From JAOUEA01 sp963810915 (lineage in GTDB: Bacteria > Actinomycetota > UBA4738 > HRBIN12), in the NCBI GenBank assembly GCA_963810915.1, contig CAWEPH010000002.1:234671-298670 (forward strand): a DNA stretch of 64,000 bases, read 5' to 3'. This document shows, one piece after another, positions 51,731-60,010 of the stretch (positions within the stretch are counted from its first letter, which is position 1; each line of letters starts with the position of its first letter). The notes beneath the pieces are model-generated. The model had not been told where the DNA came from and made no database searches. It saw only the letters and a program-made list of their open reading frames with translations. Both the position numbers and the translations under genes were made by a program.

Positions 51731-53284
51731 CTAGACGTTCGAGTCGGGGAAGGACGCCTTCTTCCGCTCGATCCACTCCTGCAGCTCCAGATCCACCGCC
51801 TCGTCGATGGGCGGCGGCTCGTACTCGGCGAGCATCTTCTTCCAACCGGCGTTCGCCCTGTTAGTCGTGTCCAGGGCTCCCTCCAACTCCCATTGCTCGA
51901 AACTGTTGTTATCGGCCACCGACGACCGGTAGAACGCCGTCTCGAAGTTCGCCAACGTGTGGGCCGTGCCCAGGAAGTGCTGTCCCGGGCCGTTCTCCAC
52001 GATCGCGTCAAGCGCCTGCCCGTTCGGGGACAGATCCACGCCCTTCGCGAACGCGTGCATCATCCCGCACTGATCGAGGTCCATCACGAACTTCTCGTAA
52101 CCCATGGTCAGGCCGCCCTCGAGCCACCCGGCGGCGTGCAGCACGAAGTTCACGCCGGCGAGCACGGTCGGCTGCAACGTGTTGGCCGACTCGTAGGCAG
52201 CCTGCGCGTCCGGGATCTTGGCCGCCGTGAGCGAGCCGCCGCTGCGGAACGGCACGCCGAGGCGGCGCGCGCACGCCGCGAGGGTGTAGAGCACGAGGGC
52301 CGGCTCGGGGGTGCCGAACGTGGGCGCGCCCGACTGCATCGACATGGAGGAGGCGAACGACCCGAAGACGACGGGCGCACCGGGACGCACCAGCTGCACG
52401 TAGGTCATGCCGGCGAGCGCCTCCGCCAGCGTCTGCGCGGCGGCCCCGGCCACCGTCGCGGGGGACATCGCGCCCGCCAGGATGAACGGCGTGATGATCA
52501 CGGCCTGGTTCGCCTCGGCGTAGGCGCGTGCGGCGCCGAGCATCGACGAGTCCCACACGAGGGGTGAGTTCGCGTTGATAAGGCTGAGCACGTGCGCACC
52601 GGTCTCCAGCGCCTCCGCCCCGAAGACGATCCGCGCCATCTCCACGGTGTCGCGCGCGCGCTCCGGATGGGTGACGGAGCCCATGAATGGCTTGTCCGAA
52701 TAGCGCATGTGCGCGTAGACCATGTCGTAGTGCCGCTTGTTCACGGGGAGGTCGACCGGCTCGCATACCGTGCCGCCGGAATGATGCAGGTACGGCGTCG
52801 CGTACGCGAGCTTCACGAAGTTGCGGAAGTCCTCGATCGTTCCGTAGCGGCGGCCCCCGTCGAGATCGCGCACGAACGGCGAGCCGTAGGCTGGCGCGAG
52901 GACCGTCGCCGTCCCACCGATCTGGACGTCGTTGGCGGGGTTGCGCGCGTGCTGGGTGAACGTCGACGGCGCGGTGGCCTGCACGATCTGCCGGCACATC
53001 CCACGTGGGAACCGCACGCGCTCGCCGTCCACGTCGGCGCCGGCGCCGGTCATCAACTCGAGGGCGTCGGGAGCGCCCTTGAAGTCGATCCCCACCCGCT
53101 CGAGGATGCTGTCCGCGTTCTCCTCGATCAGCGCGAGCCCCTCCTCCGAGAGCACCTCGAACGGCGTGAGCGTGCGCGTGATGAAGGGAACCCGCTCGAT
53201 GGCGTGGGCGGCACGGGCCGCGGCGCGCCCGGCGCGGCCGCCGGTGCGTCGACCCCTGGGGGTACCGCTCTGGACATCGCTCAT
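51731..53284 (-). CDS. MttB-superfamily corrinoid methyltransferase without pyrrolysine (MtgB-like)
   Basis: A 517-residue TIM-barrel methyltransferase expected to move a methyl group from a quaternary amine to the corrinoid protein encoded upstream. The barrel runs from about residue 35 to 490 and includes YGSPFVRDLDGGRRYGT, HHSGGTVCEPVDLP, VFGSFASSMSMQSGAPTFG and the ending YEPPPIDEAVDLELQEWI. The frame has no internal TAG, so it belongs to the non-pyrrolysine branch that contains glycine-betaine methyltransferase MtgB. The N-terminus is arginine- and glycine-rich (about 8-28). ATG 53284 overlaps the upstream stop. Glycine betaine is inferred from the adjacent dimethylglycine oxidase and ProVWX; proline betaine or carnitine remain possible. 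Confidence 0.87.
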   Translation of the reverse strand: MSDVQSGTPRGRRTGGRAGRAAARAAHAIERVPFITRTLTPFEVLSEEGLALIEENADSILERVGIDFKGAPDALELMTGAGADVDGERVRFPRGMCRQIVQATAPSTFTQHARNPANDVQIGGTATVLAPAYGSPFVRDLDGGRRYGTIEDFRNFVKLAYATPYLHHSGGTVCEPVDLPVNKRHYDMVYAHMRYSDKPFMGSVTHPERARDTVEMARIVFGAEALETGAHVLSLINANSPLVWDSSMLGAARAYAEANQAVIITPFILAGAMSPATVAGAAAQTLAEALAGMTYVQLVRPGAPVVFGSFASSMSMQSGAPTFGTPEPALVLYTLAACARRLGVPFRSGGSLTAAKIPDAQAAYESANTLQPTVLAGVNFVLHAAGWLEGGLTMGYEKFVMDLDQCGMMHAFAKGVDLSPNGQALDAIVENGPGQHFLGTAHTLANFETAFYRSSVADNNSFEQWELEGALDTTNRANAGWKKMLAEYEPPPIDEAVDLELQEWIERKKASFPDSNV

Positions 53285-55341
53285 GGGACGCTCCTCTCGG
53301 TGGTGGGGGGGTCAACGACGGAACCGCTCGGGGCGCTCGTCGCGTTCCGGCGACCGCGACGGCGCGCGCGGCCCTCGATGGCACCCGCCGACCGCGGGGC
53401 GGGAAGGTCGACGATCGCGCCCAGGCGCGGGTACGGCTCGGATGCGTGCGGGATGCCCATCGCCCCCACGAAGTGCTCCTGGAATCGAGGCTCCACGGCG
53501 GTCTCGACCTTCTCGACGCGCCGCACCACCTCTTCGATCTCGCGACGCGCTTTCCGGTCCAGGAGCGCGATCCGCGCGCCCGTCCCGGCCGCGTTGCCGG
53601 CGCTGGTCACGTGGTCGGGGTCGCAGTCGGGCACGAGTCCCAGGATCATCGCGTGCACGGGGTCGATGTGGGCCCCGAACGCACCCGCCAGGCGGATGCG
53701 GTCGACCTGCGTGATGCCGAGTCGATCCATCAGCAGCTTGCACCCGGCCCACAGGGCGGCCTTCGCGAGCTGGATCGCGCGCACGTCCATCTGCGTGATC
53801 ATCAGCCGCGGGGTTCCCTCGTGCAGGACGTAGGCGAAGGTGCGGCCCTGAGCCTCGATCCGGGGCGTGCGCTGCGCGAGCCCCCCGTCGATCACGCCGT
53901 CGGTCGTGATGATCCCGGCGAGGAACATCTCCGCCACGACCTCGATGATCCCGGATCCGCAAACGCCGGTCACCACGCTCGCGTCGAAGCCCGGCTCGTC
54001 GGACCAGGTGTCATCGCCGATCAGCTTGAACCGGGGCTCCAGGGTCTCTCGGTCGATCCGCACGCGTTCGATCGCGCCGGGGGCCGCGCGCTGCCCGCAT
54101 GAGATCTGCGCACCCTCGAACGCGGGGCCCGTCGGGCTCGACGCCGCGAGCAACCGGTCCCGGTTGCCGAGCACGATCTCGGCGTTCGTGCCCACGTCGA
54201 CGATCAGGTTCACGACCTCCTGCTCGTGAGGCGCTTCCGAGAGGATCACCCCCGCGGTGTCGGCACCGACGTGACCGGCGATGCACGGCAGGAGATAGAT
54301 GCGGGCGCCCGGGTTGCCGGCGTGGAGATCCAGCTCGCCGGCCGTCCGATCCACGGCCTCGTCGGTCGCCAGCGCGAAGGGGGCGCCACCGAGCTCCGTG
54401 GGATCGAGGCCGAGGAAGAGGTGATGCATGATCGGATTGCCCACCACGGTCAGGGCGAGGACGTCGTCGGGATCGGCGCCCGCGTCCGCGCAGAGGTCGG
54501 CGGTCATCGCGTCGACGCAGCCACGGATCGCGGCGGTCATGTCGGTCTCGGCTCCGGGGTTCATCATCACGTAGCTCACGCGGCTCATGAGGTCCTCGCC
54601 GAAGCGGATCTGCGGGTTCATGGCGCCGGCGGAGGCGAGCACCTCGCCCGTGCGCAGATCGCAGAGGTGGCCGGCCACCGTGGTCGATCCCACGTCGAAC
54701 GCGATGCCGAGCGCGGTGTCGTGGAATCCGGGCCAGATCGCCGTGATCGTGCGCCCATCATGCACGGCCACCGTGGCGGTCCACGCGCCCGCGCGCAGCG
54801 TGCGCTGCAGCGACGCGAGGACGTGCGGGTCGCAGGCGAGGCCGGTGAGCTGCCAGTCCTCATCCAACCCCTCGAGGAGCCGCTGCAGATCGCCGGCCGG
54901 GTCCTGCATGTCGGGCTGCCGAACCTCGACGTAGTGCAGGCGCACGACGGGGTCGACCTCGATCGGATGCGCGTCGGCCTCCTTGCGCACGACCTGCCGG
55001 TGGATCTGGCTCTCTGGGGGTACGTCGACGACGAGGTCGCCGAGGATCCGCGCGTGGCAGCCGAGGCGCCGTCCCCGGGCCAAGCCGCTGCGGTCGCGGT
55101 ACTGCTGCTCGGGTGCGCTGAACGGGCTCAGATGTTCCGACGATGACGAGATGCCGTGCTTCGCGAAAGCACCCTCGCTCACCACCACCTGGCACCGTCC
55201 GCAGATGCCGCGGCCGCCGCAGACCGAATCGAGATCGACACCGAGGGCCCGCGCGGCCCCCAGCACATCGGTCCCATGGGCGAAGCGTCCCCGCTTGCCC
55301 GACGGGGTGAAGACGACCAGCGCCTCGTCGGTCTCGCTCAC
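53281..55341 (-). CDS. 2Fe-2S/ASKHA corrinoid reductive activase (RACo-like)
   Basis: A 686-residue protein that would restore inactive Co(II) corrinoid to Co(I) using ATP. The N-terminal plant-type ferredoxin domain has C41, C47, C50 and C95. A linker follows, then a two-lobed ASKHA ATPase from about residue 210: FDVGSTTVAGHLCDL, LIVDVGTNAEIVLGNRD, and ISCGQRAAPGAIE. The C-terminal 40 residues are arginine-rich and low in complexity. The GTG start overlaps the methyltransferase upstream and the stop overlaps the MttB-like gene. The order ferredoxin-ASKHA between two corrinoid-dependent enzymes makes the assignment firm. The electron donor is not in the window. Confidence 0.86.
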   Translation of the reverse strand: MSETDEALVVFTPSGKRGRFAHGTDVLGAARALGVDLDSVCGGRGICGRCQVVVSEGAFAKHGISSSSEHLSPFSAPEQQYRDRSGLARGRRLGCHARILGDLVVDVPPESQIHRQVVRKEADAHPIEVDPVVRLHYVEVRQPDMQDPAGDLQRLLEGLDEDWQLTGLACDPHVLASLQRTLRAGAWTATVAVHDGRTITAIWPGFHDTALGIAFDVGSTTVAGHLCDLRTGEVLASAGAMNPQIRFGEDLMSRVSYVMMNPGAETDMTAAIRGCVDAMTADLCADAGADPDDVLALTVVGNPIMHHLFLGLDPTELGGAPFALATDEAVDRTAGELDLHAGNPGARIYLLPCIAGHVGADTAGVILSEAPHEQEVVNLIVDVGTNAEIVLGNRDRLLAASSPTGPAFEGAQISCGQRAAPGAIERVRIDRETLEPRFKLIGDDTWSDEPGFDASVVTGVCGSGIIEVVAEMFLAGIITTDGVIDGGLAQRTPRIEAQGRTFAYVLHEGTPRLMITQMDVRAIQLAKAALWAGCKLLMDRLGITQVDRIRLAGAFGAHIDPVHAMILGLVPDCDPDHVTSAGNAAGTGARIALLDRKARREIEEVVRRVEKVETAVEPRFQEHFVGAMGIPHASEPYPRLGAIVDLPAPRSAGAIEGRARRRGRRNATSAPSGSVVDPPTTERSVP

Positions 55342-56291
55342 GGCGCGGCCGGGGGCTCCGGCGTGCCGGTCGTCTCTGCGATGCCCTGAGCCGCCCGGCG
55401 CCGACCCTCGCGTCCACCGCGGCGACCGCTCGTCGGCCCTGGGGTGGCGTCCTCGCGATACCGGGCGATCCAGGCGCCGCAGTGCGCGTCGGCGCCCATC
55501 AGCACGTCGGCCGCCATCACCGACTGGCGCACCTGTTCGTGCAGCGGGCTCGTGATCGCGCTCGTCATCCCGTTCGCGATCGCCATGGCGAGGAACGCAC
55601 CGTTGATCCCGTTGCGGTTGGGCAATCCGAAGGAGATGTTCGAGGCGCCGCAGGTGGTGTTCACCCCGAGCTCGTCGTGGAGGCGGCGCACGAGCGAGAA
55701 CACCTGACGCCCAGCCCCGCCCATCGCGCCGATCGGCATCACCAGCGGATCCACGACGATGTCATCGGCGGAGATCCCGTGATCGGCCGCCGCGTGCACG
55801 ATCTTCTCCGCCACCGCGAAGCGCACGTCGGGATCCTCGCTGATGCCGGTCTCGTCGTTCGTGATGGCGACCACCGCGGCGCCGTGCTTCGCCACGAGTG
55901 GCAGCACCTGCTCGATGCGCTCGTCCTCGCCGGTCACCGAGTTCACGAGGGCTTTGCCCTCGTAGGCGGAGAGCCCGGCCTCGAGCGCGGCCACGATCGA
56001 GGAATCGATGCTGAGGGGCACGTCGGTGAGCGACTGCACGAGCCGCACGGTCTCCGCCAGGATCGCGGGCTCGTCGGCGAGGGGGATGCCGGCGTTCACG
56101 TCGAGCATGTGCGCGCCGGCGGCCACCTGCGCGTGCGTGTCCGCCACCACGGTGGAGAAGTCGCCCGCCTTCATCTCCTCGGCGAGCTTCTTGCGGCCGG
56201 TAGGGTTGATGCGCTCGCCGATGATCACGAACGGCCGCCCGGTCCCGATCACGACCTCACGGGTTGCCGAGCTGACGACGGTGTCCGCCAC
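55338..56291 (-). CDS. Methyltetrahydrofolate:corrinoid methyltransferase (MtgA/AcsE-like)
   Basis: A 317-residue pterin-binding TIM barrel that transfers methyl groups between corrinoid protein and tetrahydrofolate. The N-terminal FVIIGERINPTGRKKLAEEM, GAHMLDVNAGI, LSIDSS and INANS-like INSVTGED segments are those of the AcsE/MtgA/MetH pterin-binding family. The last 40 residues form a basic, proline-rich tail (GRRGGREGRRR) not found in AcsE. It abuts the small gene at 56292 with no gap and overlaps the activase gene by 4 bases. In this operon it should run from methyl-corrinoid to methyl-THF. Confidence 0.87.
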   Translation of the reverse strand: MADTVVSSATREVVIGTGRPFVIIGERINPTGRKKLAEEMKAGDFSTVVADTHAQVAAGAHMLDVNAGIPLADEPAILAETVRLVQSLTDVPLSIDSSIVAALEAGLSAYEGKALVNSVTGEDERIEQVLPLVAKHGAAVVAITNDETGISEDPDVRFAVAEKIVHAAADHGISADDIVVDPLVMPIGAMGGAGRQVFSLVRRLHDELGVNTTCGASNISFGLPNRNGINGAFLAMAIANGMTSAITSPLHEQVRQSVMAADVLMGADAHCGAWIARYREDATPGPTSGRRGGREGRRRAAQGIAETTGTPEPPAAP

Positions 56292-56645
56292 CTAGGCCTC
56301 CTCGGGCGACGGACGCACGGCTTCGCCCCGGACGGCCACGTCCGGACCGCCCTTGATCCCGCCGGCGCGGATCGCGTCCTTCAGCACATCGTCGGTCCAC
56401 TCCGCCTCGAGCGCCGCGCCGACGGCAGCCACCTCCGCTTCGAGGTCGTCGCCGCACGTGCGCCGTTCCATCGCCATCTGCTCGGTGTAGTCGTCGGAGC
56501 CGATCAGGCCGGCCACCATCGCGGCGGCGTCGACCGCCTCCTGGAACCTCTCGGGCAGGAGCGCTCGGGCACTCGCGCCTTCCTCGCCCCGCGCCACCAC
56601 CTGCATCGGGATGTCGCGCCAACGGATCACGGTCAGCTCGGCCAC
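56292..56645 (-). CDS. Small 'virulence factor' family protein of corrinoid gene clusters
   Basis: A 117-residue protein of the family labelled virulence factor in databases (PF13769-type), here probably misnamed. It begins with LTVIRWRDIPMQVVARG and has the RALLPERFQEAVDAAAMVAGLIGSDDYTEQ core. The rest is acidic and helical. It sits between the corrinoid protein and the methyl-THF methyltransferase, 18 bases after one and directly abutting the other, so it is very likely part of the system. No catalytic residues or cofactor motif are visible. A role in corrinoid handling is conceivable but unproven. Confidence 0.72.
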   Translation of the reverse strand: MAELTVIRWRDIPMQVVARGEEGASARALLPERFQEAVDAAAMVAGLIGSDDYTEQMAMERRTCGDDLEAEVAAVGAALEAEWTDDVLKDAIRAGGIKGGPDVAVRGEAVRPSPEEA

Positions 56646-56663
56646 GGGAACGCCTCCTCTCGC

Positions 56664-57356
56664 TCAGGACGCCATCGCGCGTTTGGCGAGCACGAGCGCC
56701 TGCGCGGTCTCCGCGGCCACCGCCGCATCACGGCAATAGGCGTCGGCGCCCACGGCCTTGCCGAACTCCTCGTTCAGGGGGGCGCCGCCAACCAACACGA
56801 TGTACTTCTGCCGCAGACCCTTCGCCTCCAGCTCGTCGATCACGACCTTCATGTACGGCATGGTGGTCGTGAGCAAGGCGCTCATCCCGAGGATGTCGGG
56901 CTCATGCTCCTCCAGCGCGGCGAGGTAGTCCTCGACCGGGTTGTTGATCCCGAGGTCGATCACCTCGAAGCCGGCGCCCTCGAGCATCATCCCGACGAGG
57001 TTCTTCCCGATGTCGTGGATGTCGCCCTTCACGGTCCCGATCACGACCTTGCCGACGCGCTCGGCCCCGGTCTCCGCCAGGAGCGGGCGCAGGATCTCCA
57101 TCCCGGCCTTCATGGCGTTCGCCGCCAGCAGCACCTCGGGCACGAAGAGGATGCCGTCGCGGAAGTCGATCCCCACGATGCGCATCCCCTCGACGAGCGC
57201 GTCGTTCAGGACCCGGTCGGCGGCCCACCCGCGCGCGAGCAGGATGTTGGTCCCCTCGACGATCTCCGGCGCCATCCCGTCGTACAGGTCGTCGTGCATC
57301 TGCGCGACGAGCTCGTCGTCGGGGAGGGAAGCGAGGTCGAGTTCTTCGTCGGTCAT
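56664..57356 (-). CDS. Methyltransferase corrinoid-binding protein (MtgC/MtbC-like)
   Basis: A 230-residue cobalamin carrier. A helical B12-binding cap (about 10-95) precedes a Rossmann domain with the histidine-on motif D112-x-H114-x2-G117 in GDIHDIGKN, plus VGGAPLNEEFGKAVGAD near 190-206 for the nucleotide tail. It shuttles the methyl group between the MttB-like and MtgA-like enzymes. It follows the dimethylglycine oxidase gene by 11 bases. It is of normal length and apparently intact. Confidence 0.9.
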   Translation of the reverse strand: MTDEELDLASLPDDELVAQMHDDLYDGMAPEIVEGTNILLARGWAADRVLNDALVEGMRIVGIDFRDGILFVPEVLLAANAMKAGMEILRPLLAETGAERVGKVVIGTVKGDIHDIGKNLVGMMLEGAGFEVIDLGINNPVEDYLAALEEHEPDILGMSALLTTTMPYMKVVIDELEAKGLRQKYIVLVGGAPLNEEFGKAVGADAYCRDAAVAAETAQALVLAKRAMAS

Positions 57357-57367
57357 CGTGGTCGCTC

Positions 57368-59851
57368 CTATGCCTTGAGTCGTGCGCCCTTGGGATCCCA
57401 GAGCGGCTCGTTGCGCACCGTGGCGGGATGGCGCACACCGAAGTACTCAACCTCGACCGGCGCGCCGTCATTGGCGAGATCGGCCGGGAGGTAGCCGTAG
57501 ACGATGCCGCGCCCGACGGAGTATCCGTAGGCCGCCGAGGTCACGTAGCTCACCACGCGCCCGTCGTGCCAGATGGGCTCCTTGCCCATCACCACCGTGC
57601 GCGGGTCGTCGAGCGTCATGCAGGCGAGTCGCTCGGCGGGTCCTCCCGCGTCGCGGATCGCCTCGAGGGCGCTCTTGCCCTGGAACTCCTTGTCCCAGCG
57701 CACGGCGAAGCCCAAACCGGCCTCGAGCGGATGGTGCTCCGTGTGGATGTCCTGACCCCAGAGCCGGTAGCCCTTCTCGAGTCGCAGGGAGTCGAAGGCG
57801 CCGCCTCCGGCCGCGATCAGGCCGTGTTCGCGACCGGCCTCCCAGAGCAGCTCCCAGATGCGGTCGCCCATCGCGAACTGCCCGTACAGCTCCCACCCGA
57901 GCTCCCCGGCGTAGGAGATGCGCTGCGCCCATACCGGACGGACCTCGCCCACGTCGAGGTACCGGGCCGTGAGGTAGGGGAACGCGTCGTTCGAAACGTC
58001 GGTCTCGGTCACCGCCTGCAGGATGTCGCGCGCCCTGGGACCCCACAGGCCCAGCGCGAAGAGCGAACCCGTGCGCTCGCTGATGCGCACGCGTTCGCCG
58101 TCGCCGATCTGCCGACGCAGCCAGGCCAGGTCGTGCTGCCCGCTGCCGCCACCCGTGATCACCCGGAAGAGCTCCTCGTCCTTGCGGATCACCGTGAGGT
58201 CGAGGCGGATCCCTCCGCGGGGGGTGAGCGCGGCCGTGTACACGATCGAGCCCACCGGCCGATCGATCCGGTTCGCGAAGACGCGCTCGAGGTAGGCGAG
58301 GGCGTCGGGTCCCTCGACGTCGAACTTCGCGAACGGTGTGATGTCGAAGAGCGCGGCGTCCGAGCGTGTGGCGAGGTGCTCGGCACCCACCTCGGGCGAC
58401 CAGCCGCGCGCGGCCCAGCCGGTGCGCCGGGCCCACTCGTGCCGAACGCCGTCCACGCGGTCACGATTCGCGCGGAACCACTGCGGGCGTTCCCATCCCG
58501 CACCCGTGAAGAACTCGGCGCCGAGGGCCCGGTGCCGGGCGAAGAACGGCGTGAGCCGGAGGTCGCGGGGCTTCGCCGGCTGCTGGAGCGGATGGATGAT
58601 GTCGTAGACCTCGCGGTACTGCTGTGCGCCGCGCTCGCGCACGTAGGGGGCCGAGGTCTGGAACGGATAGAAGCGGCTCGCGTCCGCCTCGGCGAGGTCG
58701 TACGAAGGCTCGCCGGTCTCCATCCACTCCACCACCTGACGCGCCATGCCGGCCGCGTGGGTCACCCATACGGCCTCGCAGACCCAGACCCCGCGGACGG
58801 TGGCGCTCTCCCCTACGACCGAGCCCCCGTCCGGCGTGAAGGAGAACATCCCGTTCAGCGAGCGCGCCGGGTCACTCGGCCGCATCTTGCCCGCGAGCGC
58901 CGGGAACAGCCGCGCGGTCTCGGCCTCACAGAGGTCGAAGTCCTCGGGCGTCCAGGGCATGAGCGAGGGCATGGGGCCGTCCCCGTGGCGGCGGATCTTC
59001 GTCTGCGGCGTGAGGATCGGCTCGTGGCGGTAGTTGCCCACGCCGTAGTGATCGTCGCGCTGACGGAAGTAGAGCGACATGTCCTGATGGCGCACGACCG
59101 GCTGCTGCGCCCACGTGTCGCCGGTCAGACCGTCGAGCTCCGGCAGCGGATCGGTCCACACCAGCTGGTGCTGCACCGCCACGAGCGGGATCGGCACCCC
59201 GGCCATCGCACCGACCGTGGGACCCCAGAACCCCGCGCAGATCAGCACGCGTTCGCACTCGACGTTCCCCGCGTCCGTCTGGACGCCGCACACGCGGCCG
59301 CCCCGGATGTCGAAGCCCGTGACCCGTACCCCACCCTCGAACGCGACACCCCGATCTCCGGCCTCGCGCCCGATCTTGGTCACGATCTTCACGGCGTTGC
59401 CTGCCCCGTCCGAGGGCACCCAGTAGGCGCCGAGGATGCTCGAGGCATCCAGCAGCGGACTCCTCGTGGCCGCCTCCGACGGCGTGAGGAGCTCCGTGCC
59501 CTCGATGCCGTACGAACGCGCGAACCCCTGACGCCGCTTGAGCTCCTCCATCCGTTCCGGGGTCGTGGCCACCTCGAGCCCGCCGACGCCGTACCAGCAG
59601 CGTTCGCCGTCCAGGTCGACGGTGTCGTAGAGGGCCACGGAGTCCTGCGCGATCCGACACATGGTGCGGGAGCCGTTGGTCTGGAAGATGATCCCCGGCG
59701 CGTGAGAGGTGGATCCGCCCGTCTCGAACAGGGGGCCCTGGTCGAGCACGAGCACGTCGGTGACCCCCATCTCGGCGAGGTGGTAGGCCGCGCTCACGCC
59801 GACGATGCCGGCGCCGATGATCACCGTCTGGGCACGGTCCTGCACACTCAT
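57368..59851 (-). CDS. dmg: Dimethylglycine oxidase (Arthrobacter DMGO type, GcvT-fused)
   Basis: An 827-residue bifunctional enzyme that oxidises dimethylglycine to sarcosine and hands the methyl group to THF as methylene-THF. The similarity to Arthrobacter globiformis DMGO is high along its length: the FAD motif VIIGAGIVGVSAAYHL, GGSTSHAPGIIFQTN with H50 as expected flavin-attachment histidine, H228 in VQHQLVWTD matching the active-site histidine, then FAO_M, GCV_T and GCV_T C-terminal domains, ending VEYFGVRHPATV. It heads the corrinoid-metF operon, which provides its substrate if the MttB-like enzyme acts on glycine betaine. As an oxidase it should release H2O2. ATG 59851 has AGAGGA upstream. 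Confidence 0.9.
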   Translation of the reverse strand: MSVQDRAQTVIIGAGIVGVSAAYHLAEMGVTDVLVLDQGPLFETGGSTSHAPGIIFQTNGSRTMCRIAQDSVALYDTVDLDGERCWYGVGGLEVATTPERMEELKRRQGFARSYGIEGTELLTPSEAATRSPLLDASSILGAYWVPSDGAGNAVKIVTKIGREAGDRGVAFEGGVRVTGFDIRGGRVCGVQTDAGNVECERVLICAGFWGPTVGAMAGVPIPLVAVQHQLVWTDPLPELDGLTGDTWAQQPVVRHQDMSLYFRQRDDHYGVGNYRHEPILTPQTKIRRHGDGPMPSLMPWTPEDFDLCEAETARLFPALAGKMRPSDPARSLNGMFSFTPDGGSVVGESATVRGVWVCEAVWVTHAAGMARQVVEWMETGEPSYDLAEADASRFYPFQTSAPYVRERGAQQYREVYDIIHPLQQPAKPRDLRLTPFFARHRALGAEFFTGAGWERPQWFRANRDRVDGVRHEWARRTGWAARGWSPEVGAEHLATRSDAALFDITPFAKFDVEGPDALAYLERVFANRIDRPVGSIVYTAALTPRGGIRLDLTVIRKDEELFRVITGGGSGQHDLAWLRRQIGDGERVRISERTGSLFALGLWGPRARDILQAVTETDVSNDAFPYLTARYLDVGEVRPVWAQRISYAGELGWELYGQFAMGDRIWELLWEAGREHGLIAAGGGAFDSLRLEKGYRLWGQDIHTEHHPLEAGLGFAVRWDKEFQGKSALEAIRDAGGPAERLACMTLDDPRTVVMGKEPIWHDGRVVSYVTSAAYGYSVGRGIVYGYLPADLANDGAPVEVEYFGVRHPATVRNEPLWDPKGARLKA

Positions 59852-59888
59852 TCCTCTCGCGACGTCCGCGGAGATGTTCTCACCCGGT

Positions 59889-59925
59889 GTTGCGGCAGCA
59901 AGGGTTCAGTTGCGCTGACAGCAAC
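59889..59925. promoter_or_regulatory. Pair of TTGC/GCAA dyads upstream of the dimethylglycine oxidase operon
   Basis: GTTGC-ggca-GCAAG (TTGC/GCAA pairs, 59889-59902) and GTTGC-gctgaca-GCAAC (59909-59925) lie 38-74 bases before ATG 59851 in the 159-base gap after proX. Repeated half-sites of this kind are typical of repressor operators, but no regulator for them is encoded nearby. Confidence 0.38.
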
Positions 59926-59954
59926 CACGGGGGAGACCACATCGTGATGCAGAA

Positions 59955-59976
59955 GGGGCGGCCCTCCGGCCGCCCC
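59955..59976 (-). terminator. Hairpin between proX and the dimethylglycine oxidase operon
   Basis: GGGGCGGCC, a 4-base loop and GGCCGCCCC form a perfect 9-bp GC-rich stem 34 bases downstream of the proX stop. On the minus strand it is followed by CTTCTGC with only a weak T-run. It probably ends or thins transcription from proVWX. The dimethylglycine oxidase operon may still receive some read-through. Confidence 0.6.
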
Positions 59977-60010
59977 CGTCTGGCTGTGTTCTTGTCGCCG
60001 GATCGATCTC

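Noticed and set aside
51731..53284. Pyrrolysine-coding TAG in the MttB-like gene.
   Set aside because: The frame is open from ATG to its terminal TAG with no internal amber codon, and no pyl genes are seen, so it belongs to the non-pyrrolysine branch.
59852..60010. Cobalamin or glycine riboswitch upstream of the corrinoid operon.
   Set aside because: The gap is only 159 bases and holds a terminator hairpin and small dyads. The conserved B12-box or tandem glycine-aptamer segments are not recognisable.
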